Below, piece by piece: positions 29,150 through 39,312 of a DNA stretch of 64,000 bases. Origin of the DNA: Oscillospiraceae bacterium (GTDB lineage: Bacteria > Bacillota > Clostridia > Oscillospirales > CAG-272); the NCBI GenBank assembly GCA_015063325.1, contig SVUK01000017.1, positions 310,001 through 374,000 of the forward strand, written 5' to 3'. The translations under genes and the position numbers were made by a program. Under the pieces are notes generated by a model. The model worked only from the letters and a program-made list of their open reading frames with translations, was not told the DNA's origin and made no database searches. Position 1 is the stretch's first letter. Every line of letters begins with the position of its first letter.

Positions 29150-30442
29150 ATGAGTCTGATCAAATCCGAAAAATCCAAAAAGGAGAAAAACGTTTACACG
29201 CTCGAATTCTCCGTTGATCAAGAAACCTTTGCAAAAGCGGTTTCCAATGCATACCACAAAAAGGTTGCAAACATCAACGTTCCCGGGTTCCGCCGCGGAA
29301 AAGCACCGCGCGCCGTCATTGAAAAAATGTACGGGAAAGGATTTTTCTACGAAGATGCTTTTAACGATGTTCTCCCTGCCGCTTGGGAAGAAGCTTCCAA
29401 GGCAAGCAAGCTGGAAATCGTCGGTCAGCCCGAATTTGACGTTGTTTCGGTCAATGAAGGTGAAAACGGCGTTGTTTTCTCGGCAAAAGTGTATGTCAAA
29501 CCCGATGTGAAACTGGAAGGCTATACCGGTATTGAAGCAGAAAAGAAGGTTGAGCCTGTCACCGATGAGGAAATTGACAACGAGATTAACACGATTCGCG
29601 AGCGCAATGCGCGCGAAACCGAAGTCACCGACGGCGTCAGCGTCATGGGCGACATTTGCCATATCGACTATGAAGGATCGGTGGACGGCGTTCCCTTTGA
29701 CGGCGGAAAAGGAAGCGATTATCCCCTTAAGCTCGGCTCGGGCAACTTCATTCCCGGTTTTGAAGAACAGGTTGCCGGACATAAACTTGAGGAAGAATTC
29801 AATGTTAACGTTACCTTCCCCGAGGACTACCACGCAAAGGAGCTTGCAGGCAAAGATGCTGTCTTTAAGACCGTGATCCATAAGATCCGCCATGTTGAAT
29901 TACCCGAAGCAGACGACGATTTTGCAAAAGATGTTTCCGAATTTGATACATTTGCTGAATATCGTGCCGATATGAAGGCAAAAATTGAAAAGCGGCACGA
30001 AGAGGAAGCGGATAAAAAATTTGAGGAACAATTGCTGGATGCGCTGATTGAAAAAATGAAAGCCGACATTCCGGAAGCAATGTTCACCGCCGAAACCGAT
30101 AATTTCGTGCGCGATTACGAAAATCGTCTGCGGATGCAGGGATTGGATCTTGAAACCTACTTCAAATATACCGGCATGACCATCGACTCTTTGCGTGAAC
30201 AACTCCGTCCACAGGCAGAAAAGCAGGTTAAATTGCGTCTTGCATTGGAGAAAATTGCAAAGGCAGAAAAAATCAAAGTCGGAAAGAAAGAAATCGACGA
30301 AGAAATCAAACGCATCGCCGATGCTTATCAAATGGATTCCGAGAAAGTACGCGAGATCATTCCCGAAGAATCGGTTGCAGAAGATCTGAAAGTCAAAAAA
30401 GCAATGGATCTTGTCAAAGCGCAGGCAGTTGTTAAAGCCTGA
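29150..30442 (+). CDS. tig: Trigger factor
   Basis: NINVPGFRRGKAPRAVIEKMYG; DICHIDYEGSVDGVPFDGGKGSDYPLKLGSGNFIPGFEEQVAGH; followed by clpP-clpX. Confidence 0.97.
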   Translation: MSLIKSEKSKKEKNVYTLEFSVDQETFAKAVSNAYHKKVANINVPGFRRGKAPRAVIEKMYGKGFFYEDAFNDVLPAAWEEASKASKLEIVGQPEFDVVSVNEGENGVVFSAKVYVKPDVKLEGYTGIEAEKKVEPVTDEEIDNEINTIRERNARETEVTDGVSVMGDICHIDYEGSVDGVPFDGGKGSDYPLKLGSGNFIPGFEEQVAGHKLEEEFNVNVTFPEDYHAKELAGKDAVFKTVIHKIRHVELPEADDDFAKDVSEFDTFAEYRADMKAKIEKRHEEEADKKFEEQLLDALIEKMKADIPEAMFTAETDNFVRDYENRLRMQGLDLETYFKYTGMTIDSLREQLRPQAEKQVKLRLALEKIAKAEKIKVGKKEIDEEIKRIADAYQMDSEKVREIIPEESVAEDLKVKKAMDLVKAQAVVKA

Positions 30443-30474
30443 GTTTTCCCCACCGAATTCAAACGGCAATTTCG

Positions 30475-30510
30475 GAGCCGGAAACGCACGTTCCGTTTTC
30501 GGCTCTTTTT
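30475..30510 (+). terminator. Intrinsic terminator between tig and clpP
   Basis: GAGCCGGAAACG-CACGTT-CCGTTTTCGGCTC-TTTTTTT. Confidence 0.75.
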
Positions 30511-30544
30511 TTCAAACGATCACAAAGAAAGGAGATTGATCAAA

Positions 30545-31159
30545 ATGTTCAATCAATCACAAAATATGGATCTGCGCAACGCGCTTGTTCCTATGGTCAT
30601 CGAGCAGACAAACCGCGGCGAACGCTCCTATGACATTTTCTCCCGTCTTTTGAACGACCGTATCGTTTTTCTCTCGGATGAGGTCAACGATACCACCGCG
30701 TCGCTCGTTGTTGCGCAAATGCTCTTTTTGGAAGCGCAGGACCCCGATAAGGATATTTCCTTCTATATCAATTCCCCCGGCGGCTCTGTTTCCGCAGGCA
30801 TGGCGATTTATGATACCATGCAATTCATTAAATGCGATGTTTCCACCATCTGCATCGGTATGGCGGCAAGCATGGGCGCTTTCCTGCTCTCTTCCGGAAC
30901 GAAAGGCAAACGCATTGCGCTTCCGCATAGCGAAATTATGATTCACCAGCCTTTGGGCGGAGCAAGAGGGCAAGCAACCGATATTCAAATTCAAGCCGAG
31001 CAGATTCTGCGTATCAAGCGTACCTTGAATGAAATTCTTGCCGCAAATACCGGCAAACCGTTGGAAATCATCGAAAAGGACACCGACCGCGATAATTACA
31101 TGACCGCACAACAGGCGCTTGAATACGGTCTGATCGATCAAATTCTGACGCATCGGTAA
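30545..31159 (+). CDS. clpP: ATP-dependent Clp protease proteolytic subunit
   Basis: [65 protein letters not shown]. Confidence 0.98.
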   Translation: MFNQSQNMDLRNALVPMVIEQTNRGERSYDIFSRLLNDRIVFLSDEVNDTTASLVVAQMLFLEAQDPDKDISFYINSPGGSVSAGMAIYDTMQFIKCDVSTICIGMAASMGAFLLSSGTKGKRIALPHSEIMIHQPLGGARGQATDIQIQAEQILRIKRTLNEILAANTGKPLEIIEKDTDRDNYMTAQQALEYGLIDQILTHR

Positions 31160-31198
31160 TTTCCGAAAATCCGAAAAAAAGGAGATCTCCGTTCCATT

Positions 31199-32545
31199 AT
31201 GGCAAACACGAATAACAGCGGAAGAGGTTTGCGCCATTGCTCCTTTTGTGGGCGAAATGAACATCAGGTCAATTTTTTGATTCCTTCGCCCACAGGCGCA
31301 TACCTTTGCGACTTCTGCATTGAAGGGTGTAACCGCATTATTTATGAAAATGAAGAGGAACAACGCCGCGAAGAACGTTTCACACTAAACGATCTTCCCC
31401 GTCCGGCACAAATCAAAGCCTCTTTGGATCAGTACGTGATCGGACAGGACGAAGCAAAAATTGCCCTTTCCGTAGCGGTTTACAATCATTATAAACGCAT
31501 CCTTTCCAAAAATGAAAGCACTACCGCGCGCCGCAAAAAGAACGCAAAAGCCGAACAACCAACCGACGATGTCGAACTGCAAAAAAGCAATGTCCTGCTC
31601 ATCGGCCCCACCGGTGTTGGCAAAACCTATTTGGCGCAAACGCTTGCGCGCACGATGAAGGTTCCATTTGCCATTGCCGACGCAACAACCTTGACCGAAG
31701 CCGGATATGTTGGCGAAGACGTTGAAAATATTCTCCTGCGCCTGATCCAAGCGGCTGACTACGACGTGGAGCGCGCCGAACGCGGCATCATCTATATCGA
31801 CGAAATTGATAAAATTGCGCGCAAAAGCGAAAACCGATCCATTACGCGCGATGTTTCGGGCGAGGGCGTTCAACAAGCACTTTTGAAAATTTTGGAAGGA
31901 ACCGTAGCAAATGTTCCTCCGCAGGGCGGCAGAAAGCATCCCAACCAGGAATTCATTCAAGTGAATACACAGAATATCCTGTTTATTTGCGGTGGCGCAT
32001 TCGACGGACTGGATCAAATCATTGAGAAGCGCAAAGGAAACTCCACCATCGGCTTTGGCGGCGAAATTCTGACAAAAACCGAAAAGAAGGATTTGGGCGT
32101 TTTTAAGGATGTCATTCCGCATGATATCGTCAAATTCGGTCTGATCCCCGAAATGGTAGGACGCATTCCCGTTATCGTTCCCCTTTCCGATCTTGATCGA
32201 GATGCGCTCGTCCGTATTTTAACAGAACCGAAAAATTCACTTATCAAGCAGTATCAAAAACTGTTTCAAATGGACGGCGTAGAGCTGATCTTTTCGGATG
32301 AAGCACTGCAAGCCGTTGCCGATCTTGCCATCGAGCGCGGAACAGGCGCGCGCGGACTGCGAGCAATTCTTGAAAAAGCGATGACGAAACTGATGTACGA
32401 AGTTCCCTCGCGCCGCGACCTTGCAAAACTGGAAATCACGCCGGAATGCATTCGCGGAACCGGAGATTGTAACTATACCCTGTTGCGCGATCTTCCGCAG
32501 GCAGAGTTTGCACCGAAAGAATCCGACAAAAAGCAGGGTGCTTAA
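31199..32545 (+). CDS. clpX: ATP-dependent Clp protease ATP-binding subunit ClpX
   Basis: Zn-finger [11 protein letters not shown]...[53 protein letters not shown]. Confidence 0.98.
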   Translation: MANTNNSGRGLRHCSFCGRNEHQVNFLIPSPTGAYLCDFCIEGCNRIIYENEEEQRREERFTLNDLPRPAQIKASLDQYVIGQDEAKIALSVAVYNHYKRILSKNESTTARRKKNAKAEQPTDDVELQKSNVLLIGPTGVGKTYLAQTLARTMKVPFAIADATTLTEAGYVGEDVENILLRLIQAADYDVERAERGIIYIDEIDKIARKSENRSITRDVSGEGVQQALLKILEGTVANVPPQGGRKHPNQEFIQVNTQNILFICGGAFDGLDQIIEKRKGNSTIGFGGEILTKTEKKDLGVFKDVIPHDIVKFGLIPEMVGRIPVIVPLSDLDRDALVRILTEPKNSLIKQYQKLFQMDGVELIFSDEALQAVADLAIERGTGARGLRAILEKAMTKLMYEVPSRRDLAKLEITPECIRGTGDCNYTLLRDLPQAEFAPKESDKKQGA

Positions 32546-32585
32546 TAGAAAAGCACACAAAGTACCGAAAAAAAGCAAAAAATGT

Positions 32586-32640
32586 AGGTCAATCCAAAAG
32601 AAGATTCCAAAGGAATTTTCCAATGGATTGACCTTTTTTA
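32586..32640 (+). terminator. Intrinsic terminator after clpX
   Basis: AGGTCAATCCA...TGGATTGACCT followed by TTTTTT; nested TTCC/GGAA. Confidence 0.8.
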
Positions 32641-32654
32641 AACCGACTGAAAAA

Positions 32655-33500
32655 TCAGCCGCCGCAACCGCAGTGCCGATCAGGGCGAGGCGGTTCCGGT
32701 TGATATCCCTGTGAGGAAAATTCACTCATCGGGAACGGCATACTCTTGAAAATGCGGCAAGGATTATCCTCTTCGGCGGCAACGCATTCCTTTTCGGGAA
32801 TAGCATACTCCGCCGCCTGAACAAGATACTGTGCCGGACGAACAATCCGTACCACCGAGAAAATGCCGAGGGTAACCGTCAGGAAGCGATCTCTGCGATC
32901 ATCGTCGTCAAAAACGACGGGTGCCTGTAGCTCTGCAAGCAGATGATCCGGAATCTCACCGTCGCGGCAGCACGGGCAGCAGCAGGGACGATCCTTCTTT
33001 TCCACAACGCGCGAGCCGAGCAAAACGGGATCCACCACTTCCACAACCGCCGTGGGCAGGTTCCGGCTTCCCTCTCCGGGTTCACCCAACGAGCAAAAGC
33101 TATCGTTTTTGGAACTGCGGAAAGTCATCGTGCCATTCTCGCCGCCGTAAAGGATCACGCGTTTTTCCAGCACGGCAAGACCTTCAAATTCCTGCGGTTG
33201 AACACCACGACCGGGTCCGTGACCCACGCAGGCTTCACAGTCTACGCGGATATAAAAGCGAATATTAACCGCGTAAAAGCCGCGATTGAAAGCAATCGGA
33301 TCAATGGTAATGTTGGTCCAAAGGATCTCCGCGTTCTTTGCGCGAACTGCTCCGGCGTGTTCTAAAATCTCGTTTCCAAAATCGGAAAGATAGACGCGAA
33401 CATTTTCAAAGCAATCCCGATCGCGGCAGGAATCCAGTACACGATTGGTTTCAATGCAAACCGTTTCCCGGGGTAAGTTCGGGAATCTGTTTTCCCCCAT
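32655..33500 (-). CDS. Hypothetical protein of apparent Clostridia-type family; Cys-rich segments, function unknown
   Basis: 281-aa ORF (ETVCIETNRVLDSCRDRDCFENVRVYLSDFGNEILEHAG...CCCPCCRDGEIPDHL...DRHCGCGG), ribosome-binding-like GGAGA upstream, flanked by terminators. Confidence 0.75.
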   Translation of the reverse strand: MGENRFPNLPRETVCIETNRVLDSCRDRDCFENVRVYLSDFGNEILEHAGAVRAKNAEILWTNITIDPIAFNRGFYAVNIRFYIRVDCEACVGHGPGRGVQPQEFEGLAVLEKRVILYGGENGTMTFRSSKNDSFCSLGEPGEGSRNLPTAVVEVVDPVLLGSRVVEKKDRPCCCPCCRDGEIPDHLLAELQAPVVFDDDDRRDRFLTVTLGIFSVVRIVRPAQYLVQAAEYAIPEKECVAAEEDNPCRIFKSMPFPMSEFSSQGYQPEPPRPDRHCGCGG

Positions 33501-33634
33501 AACCGTAAATCTCCTTTTAATAAAACAGAATTCTGAAGGAGAATCCTCTCCTCGCTATCATTGTATGATCAGCGCCTTTTTTTGACACACTTTTCCCTCT
33601 TTTTACATTAAAATTACATATAAAGCAGCATAGA

Positions 33635-33662
33635 AAAAGCGCTCCGATATCGAAGCGCTTTC
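33635..33662 (-). terminator. Hairpin downstream of the HTH-S24 gene
   Basis: AAAGCGCT-CCGATATCGA-AGCGCTTT; minus-strand T-run follows. Confidence 0.65.
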
Positions 33663-33670
33663 AAAATTCA

Positions 33671-34486
33671 TCAATTATATTTTCTACGTAAACGACCGAT
33701 CACCCGACCGCGGCACTGGACATCTGTAAAATCTTTGAGCAGGATGGGACCGTAATCGGGATTGAGCGAGATCAAACGATCTCCGCCGTAAATCTTGAAA
33801 AATCCGTTACCGTCCAAGAGGAAAATTCCGGTCTCCCCAACCTCCACGGATTCGGCGTTCTGCACCAGTAAAACGTCGCCGTTGTGAAATTTCGGCTCCA
33901 TACTGTTGCCGCTGATCCGCAAGGCGTAATCGGCTTCCATCGTCTTCGTATTGTTGGGAACGCTGACGCGTTCGGCTTTACTGCCGTCGAGATAAACGCC
34001 GGTTCCGGCAGATACGGGCAGCTCATAAAGCGTCAACATTCTTTTTCCTGTTTTCGTCTGCGCACCGGCGTATCTTCCGGCAGATTGTTTTGGATAAAGA
34101 ATCTTTGCTTTTTCCTGCGGTTGTTGAACCGATAATTTTTCGCGCTCGGCGTTTTCGGAAACGCGTTTTTCCTCGTGCGCAATAACAGCTTCGGTCAACT
34201 TCTTTCCCCAAATGTCCAAATTTCGATATTGCTCAATCAATTGAATTTCCTCTGCGGAAAGAGTAAAATTGTTTGTGTTTTCCGGATTGCCGGTAATGAT
34301 AAAATCAACGGAACAATCCAGCGCGTTGCAAATGGCAACGATATTGGAAAGCTTCGGCGATTCGTTCATTCCTGCCATCAATTTGCTCAAGGTGCCAAGC
34401 GGAATGCCGGAGCGCTCCGAAAGGCGCTCGTTTGTCATCTTTCGCTCGGTTTTCATCCACTTGATTCGATCGATATAGGTTTCCAT
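33671..34486 (-). CDS. HTH-XRE transcriptional regulator with S24 (LexA/CI-like) peptidase domain
   Basis: N-terminal HTH (NERLSERSGIPLGTLSKLMAG); PVSAGTGVYLDG putative Ala-Gly cleavage site; catalytic SGNSMEP. Confidence 0.92.
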   Translation of the reverse strand: METYIDRIKWMKTERKMTNERLSERSGIPLGTLSKLMAGMNESPKLSNIVAICNALDCSVDFIITGNPENTNNFTLSAEEIQLIEQYRNLDIWGKKLTEAVIAHEEKRVSENAEREKLSVQQPQEKAKILYPKQSAGRYAGAQTKTGKRMLTLYELPVSAGTGVYLDGSKAERVSVPNNTKTMEADYALRISGNSMEPKFHNGDVLLVQNAESVEVGETGIFLLDGNGFFKIYGGDRLISLNPDYGPILLKDFTDVQCRGRVIGRLRRKYN

Positions 34487-34584
34487 AAACGCCCTCCTTT
34501 TTCCGAATTTGATATGATTATACCATATCTTTTTGCGTTTGTAAAGTATTTTTTGCAAATTTCTTCTATTTTCGGAAAAATAAT

Positions 34585-35604
34585 TTAAAATTCGGAAAAA
34601 ATTTTGACAAGTGATTTTGCAATTTGTTCGCCGGTTTGCGCCGCCTCTTTGGGAGAATTGCCGCCGCTGCCAATCAACAAAGAAAGCGATAACGGCGCAA
34701 ATTGCTGATTTTGCGGCGTGGATTTTACCCGAATCCCACGAAAGATCCCGGGCGTTTCCTTTTCAGCCACCGCCTGCAACCTTTCGGCAAAACGCAAATT
34801 ATCCTGCCATAAAGGCGAAGGAATTCCGCTCTCCTCGCTTCCGACAATTGCCAAAACCTGAGCCATTGCACTTGAAGAATCGTTTGTCACCGTTTTGATG
34901 TAGCACCCATCATCATCGATTATCGAATCCCTGCTGATCTCGATCACAAGGGAGATTTGCGGATACTCGGAAATTGCTTTTTGAATCAGCGTTTTTGCGC
35001 GTGCCGAGCTGCCCAAATAGCCGTCCCCTTCTTCCGTCTCCCGATAAATGGCGGAAATCCCGTTTTCGTTCAGAACGTTTAGCATTTTTTTAGCAACGGC
35101 ACAAACGGTTTGGGATGAATCGTCTGAAAAAAGAACCTCATTTGCTTTTCCTTGCTCACTGCCGGAAAGATACGCCTCTTTAGGATTGGAGCAATAGATA
35201 AAAACAAGAGGTTCTCCTTCCAATCGAAGCGCATCCTGCTCGGAAAAATCCAAATTCGTTTTGTTTGTTTCAAACAACGTTTTTGCAACGATCGGAATTG
35301 CGTTTTGCCACGTTTCGGAAGGCTGTTCGGATTTAATTTCCGAATCGGATGTCGTCGGTGAGGCTGAGTCTTTCTGTCCATTTTTTTCGTTTGTTACACG
35401 ATCACGGCGAAATACGCCGTCAAAAAAAGTTTGAACAGGTTCCGAAAAAGAGGACCAGATTCCACTGACAGCAAAAGCGGCAACCAAAACCGCGACGCAA
35501 ACAAAAAAGGAAAGCAAAACAAACAGCTTGCGCCCAATGGGTTTGGCAAGCTTAACGCGTTCCGGCGGAATAGGCAGTTGTTCTTGAAAATCCCTATGCT
35601 TCAT
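34585..35604 (-). CDS. spoIIP: Stage II sporulation protein P
   Basis: VFIYCSNPKEAYL; NVLNENGISAIYRETEEGD; LVIEISRDSI; LSLLIGSGGNSPKEA; located next to gpr. Confidence 0.9.
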   Translation of the reverse strand: MKHRDFQEQLPIPPERVKLAKPIGRKLFVLLSFFVCVAVLVAAFAVSGIWSSFSEPVQTFFDGVFRRDRVTNEKNGQKDSASPTTSDSEIKSEQPSETWQNAIPIVAKTLFETNKTNLDFSEQDALRLEGEPLVFIYCSNPKEAYLSGSEQGKANEVLFSDDSSQTVCAVAKKMLNVLNENGISAIYRETEEGDGYLGSSARAKTLIQKAISEYPQISLVIEISRDSIIDDDGCYIKTVTNDSSSAMAQVLAIVGSEESGIPSPLWQDNLRFAERLQAVAEKETPGIFRGIRVKSTPQNQQFAPLSLSLLIGSGGNSPKEAAQTGEQIAKSLVKIFSEF

Positions 35605-35676
35605 AACTTTTCTCCCCGTTTTTTGTTTCATTTTATGCAAAATACGGAGATTTTATGTGAATTGGAATGACGCGTA

Positions 35677-36576
35677 TCATTCAGCCAACCTTCCCAAGAA
35701 AGCAAGTGAAATGGCGCGCGAAAAAATGATTGAAATCTGCTCGGTCACCGTATCACACTCTTTTAACGAAACGAAAAAATCACCTCCGCTCTGCAGCAAA
35801 GACCGCATGCGCTCGTCCGGTTCCCCTGCTCCTGCCTTTGCAAGCGTATGCCAAACCAAGGTAGACGTCGAAACAACGGTTGGAACTCCAAGCGCCAAAA
35901 CCGGAACACCAATCGTTTCCTTCGTCAATCCGCTGCGGTGATTTCCAATTCCGGAACCTGGAATAATTCCGGAATCGGACAACTGAACGGTTGAAGCCAA
36001 TCGTTCCAGATCTCTCGCGGCAAGTGCGTCAATAGCAACGATCAAATCCGGCTTGCATTCACGAACCACCGCGCGAATAATCTCCCCTGCCTCCATTCCG
36101 CTCTGCCCTAAAACGCCGGGTGCAAGCATGGAAACCGAGCAACATTCCAAATCCGAAAAAAGCATAGGATCATGCTCTTTTAAGTGCGCGGTGGCGTTCA
36201 AGCGCCGAAGGGTAAACGGTCCGATCGCATCAGCGGTCAGAGAGGCATTCCCGAGACCGACAAGAAAAACAGAGAAAGAGGAGTCCACGCTTCGGCGACA
36301 AACCCTTTCGGCAAATCCACGTAATTCGCCGGACAGGAGCCGAGCAAGTGTTTCCCGATCCTCATCGCATAAATGATCTGCCCTGCCGCATTCAATGGTC
36401 AGATAATTTCCAATCGGCTTTCCTATCGATTGTGCCGCCTCAGGCGTAAGAACCTGAACGGTATCAATCAAAAAGTCGCCGCATTTTCGCGTCTTTTGAA
36501 GGATTCCTTGGTCAATTTTTCCCGTATCCGGAATACATTCTTTTGCTAAATCACTCTGCCAGTATCGCTCTTTCAT
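35677..36576 (-). CDS. gpr: GPR endopeptidase (germination protease)
   Basis: SDLAKE; LTIECGRADHL; LVGLGNASLTADAIGPFTLRRLNATAHL; IVAIDALAARDLERLASTVQLSDSGIIPGSGIGNHRSGLTKETIGVPVLALGVPTVV. Confidence 0.97.
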   Translation of the reverse strand: MKERYWQSDLAKECIPDTGKIDQGILQKTRKCGDFLIDTVQVLTPEAAQSIGKPIGNYLTIECGRADHLCDEDRETLARLLSGELRGFAERVCRRSVDSSFSVFLVGLGNASLTADAIGPFTLRRLNATAHLKEHDPMLFSDLECCSVSMLAPGVLGQSGMEAGEIIRAVVRECKPDLIVAIDALAARDLERLASTVQLSDSGIIPGSGIGNHRSGLTKETIGVPVLALGVPTVVSTSTLVWHTLAKAGAGEPDERMRSLLQSGGDFFVSLKECDTVTEQISIIFSRAISLAFLGRLAE

Positions 36577-36767
36577 TCCTAATAAACCTTTCTATCATCC
36601 CTTCTATGGAGGTTTTACGCCTACTTTTCCATGTTTTTTCACAAAATATGCACGAAAATCTCATCTTTTCTCTTGCAATTCTCAATATTTTATGGTATGA
36701 TATGTTTGTATATTTTTATAAGGGTTCGTTTCATTTTTTTCGGTATCAAGGAGGTTGATAAACCATT

Positions 36768-38903
36768 ATGATGAAAAAGATTCTTGCCCTCTCTCTCTGC
36801 CTTGCCATGTTCGTTGGCATTCTTGCCGGGTGTGGGGGACTGACCGGAAACGATAAAGGCGCGTATATTCCGGTATCGCTGAATGCGGAAACTTTTGATT
36901 TTGACCCTGCAAACGCATATCACAATACCGATAGCCTGAATATTTTGGGATTGATGTATGAGCCGTTGTTCACGCTGGACGCCAACGGAAAAATCAAACC
37001 GGCACTTGCCAAAAGTTACAAAACTTACACCGACGACGAGGGTGTCCATATGGATATCACCATCAACTATACCTCCTGGAGCGACGGTACTGCGTTGACG
37101 GCAAACGATATTGTTTTTGCATGGACGCGGCTCTTGGATCCGAGCAATCGGTTTCCGGCAGCTTCCCTGCTGTTCGATATTAAAAATGCGCGCGCTTATA
37201 ATAGCGGATTAACGACCGACCTTTACATTGAAGCAATCGAACAGCAAAAAATCCGTCTCACTTTTGAGGGTCCGATTGACGAAACCGCATTCCTGCTGAA
37301 TTTAACAAGTGTTGCAACCGCTCCGCTGTACGAGTATGCCGTTCTGAACAATCCCGACTGGGCAAAAAGCAACTCTGATATTTTAACAAACGGTCCGTTT
37401 AAACTGGTTGCCATTGAGTATGAAGACGATTTGGATGAAAACGAATTTTCCTTCACCGTTTCGGACGACTACATTTTTGATTCTAAGGGCAACCGCATTC
37501 TCAACGAGGACGGAACGCCGAGATCGGCAAAATCGACGGCAAAAAGAATCCGCAATTTCGTTTTGGAACGCAATTCCTACTATTATCGCGATACCGAGCG
37601 CGACGCGTTGGATAAATACGTAAAACCGTATCGTATTTTGGTCGATTGCACCAAGAGCGATAGCGAGATCTTGCAGGAATACCAGGAAGATAAGCTCTTC
37701 TATGTCGGAACTATTCCGCTTTCTCTGCGTAAAGACGACAGTCTTACAAAACAAGCCTCGGTAAAATATGCAATTTCCACCTTCGTTTGCTATCTGAATG
37801 AAACGGCAACCATCGGCGGAACCGAACTGTTTGCCGATGTCCATGTTCGCCGTGCCCTCTCGCTTGCAATCGACCGCGAAGCCATTGCAAATGAAATCGT
37901 ATTTGCCGAAGCCGCAACAGCACTTGTCGGTCCCGGCGTATTTGAAAAAGGAACGACCGGCTCCTTCCGCACCTCGGGCGGCGCACTGCTGGCAACAAAA
38001 GCAAACTTGGAGGAAGCCGCCGCAGAATTGGAAAAAGTTGAAATTCCCGGTTTCCGTCCATCGAAATATTCCTTTACGATTAAGGTTGCAAGTCAGGACG
38101 AAGTGCATGTCCGCATGGCGGAAATGATTGCCGATGTATGGAATGAACTCGGTTTCTTCGTCACCGTTCAAAAAATGTACGCCATTGAAAACAACGACTA
38201 CATTGATGAGGACGGCAAAGAAGCAAAAAAGACAAATGTTTGCGACAATCTTTTTGAAGAAGCGTTGCAAAGAGGCAATTTTGAAGCCATTGTCTTCGAT
38301 TACAATGCCTATACGCCATCGGCATACGCTATGCTCTCCTCGTTTGCAACCGGTTTTGCCGGCGGTTGCGATCGAAACGACGAGGGCGATTATTCCATGA
38401 TCTCCCATATCACCGGATTTAATAATGCAGAATATAATGACCTCATGGACGCCATCTATCTGCTCCCCTATTATGCAGGAATGAAGGCAGATCCCGATCC
38501 AAAGATCTTTGCCGATCCCGATAAAAACCCCTACCTCGGTTTCGGATTTGAAACCTATGCAGATTACATTCGCACCTATAAAGCAGTAACACAAATCTAT
38601 GCAAAATACAAAATTGAGCCAACCGAAAACTCGGGCGACTGGGAATGGCAAAAAGCCGTTTTGCTCCATGCGGCAGAAAATCTCTTAATGGAAGAATTGC
38701 CGGTAATTCCGATCGTCTTTAACAAACAGGCAACGCTCACGAATAAAAAGCTTTCCAAGCTTTCGGATAACTACTATATTCCCACAATCTTTACAAATGC
38801 AAAAATGAAAGATTATAAAAAGTATATTTACGTTTTCTATAACTTCCCCAAATCGGTCAACTGGGATAACTACGGATTAACCGAAGAACCGAAGAAAAAG
38901 TAA
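36768..38903 (+). CDS. Peptide/oligopeptide ABC transporter substrate-binding lipoprotein (SBP family 5)
   Basis: Lipobox FVGILAGCGG; FDPANAYHNTDSLNILGLMYEPLFTLDANGKIKPALAKSYKTYTDDEGVHMDITINYTSWSDGTALTANDIVFAWTRLLDP. Confidence 0.92.
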   Translation: MMKKILALSLCLAMFVGILAGCGGLTGNDKGAYIPVSLNAETFDFDPANAYHNTDSLNILGLMYEPLFTLDANGKIKPALAKSYKTYTDDEGVHMDITINYTSWSDGTALTANDIVFAWTRLLDPSNRFPAASLLFDIKNARAYNSGLTTDLYIEAIEQQKIRLTFEGPIDETAFLLNLTSVATAPLYEYAVLNNPDWAKSNSDILTNGPFKLVAIEYEDDLDENEFSFTVSDDYIFDSKGNRILNEDGTPRSAKSTAKRIRNFVLERNSYYYRDTERDALDKYVKPYRILVDCTKSDSEILQEYQEDKLFYVGTIPLSLRKDDSLTKQASVKYAISTFVCYLNETATIGGTELFADVHVRRALSLAIDREAIANEIVFAEAATALVGPGVFEKGTTGSFRTSGGALLATKANLEEAAAELEKVEIPGFRPSKYSFTIKVASQDEVHVRMAEMIADVWNELGFFVTVQKMYAIENNDYIDEDGKEAKKTNVCDNLFEEALQRGNFEAIVFDYNAYTPSAYAMLSSFATGFAGGCDRNDEGDYSMISHITGFNNAEYNDLMDAIYLLPYYAGMKADPDPKIFADPDKNPYLGFGFETYADYIRTYKAVTQIYAKYKIEPTENSGDWEWQKAVLLHAAENLLMEELPVIPIVFNKQATLTNKKLSKLSDNYYIPTIFTNAKMKDYKKYIYVFYNFPKSVNWDNYGLTEEPKKK

Positions 38904-38974
38904 AAAAAGTAAACGGTTGTCCGGTACTTTGATTTCAAAAAAGCACCGGACAACCAAAAAAAATGAAAAACCTC

Positions 38975-39003
38975 TTGCAAAACGAAAAAAAGAGTGTTAT
39001 ACT
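38975..39003 (+). promoter_or_regulatory. Promoter of the pheS T-box leader
   Basis: TTGCAA, 17-nt spacer, TATACT. Confidence 0.7.
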
Positions 39004-39005
39004 GA

Positions 39006-39270
39006 TCGTAGCAGAATTGAAAAATGCGAAGATGAAGGCAGCAATCCGCTAAAACGAACTTTCAGAGAGCCGCGCCAAGGCTGAAAGCGCAGCAGTCGGG
39101 GCGGAACGCATTTCCCTTCGGAGCAGGTCGGATGAGCGGAATGTTTTCCGTAGTCCTTCCCGGCAAGGCACCGTTATCCGCCGTCAAAGTGTTGGCTTTG
39201 TGCCGAAATGTGGGTGGTACCACGGGATCGCTTTTGCGTCTCGTCCCAGGTGTATGGGATGGGACTTTTT
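39006..39270 (+). promoter_or_regulatory. T-box riboswitch leader upstream of pheST
   Basis: AGAGAGCCG near stem I, T-box sequence GGGTGGTACCACGG (about 39212-39225), terminator GTCCCA...TGGGAC-TTTTT; candidate specifier TTC (Phe) at 39112-39114. Confidence 0.92.
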
Positions 39271-39312
39271 CTTTTGGAAATTATTCAATATCATTTGAGA
39301 AAGGAAATACAA

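Noticed and set aside
37383-38669. 428-aa antisense ORF within the SBP5 gene
   Set aside because: Shadow ORF of a strongly coding sense gene; no ribosome-binding context.
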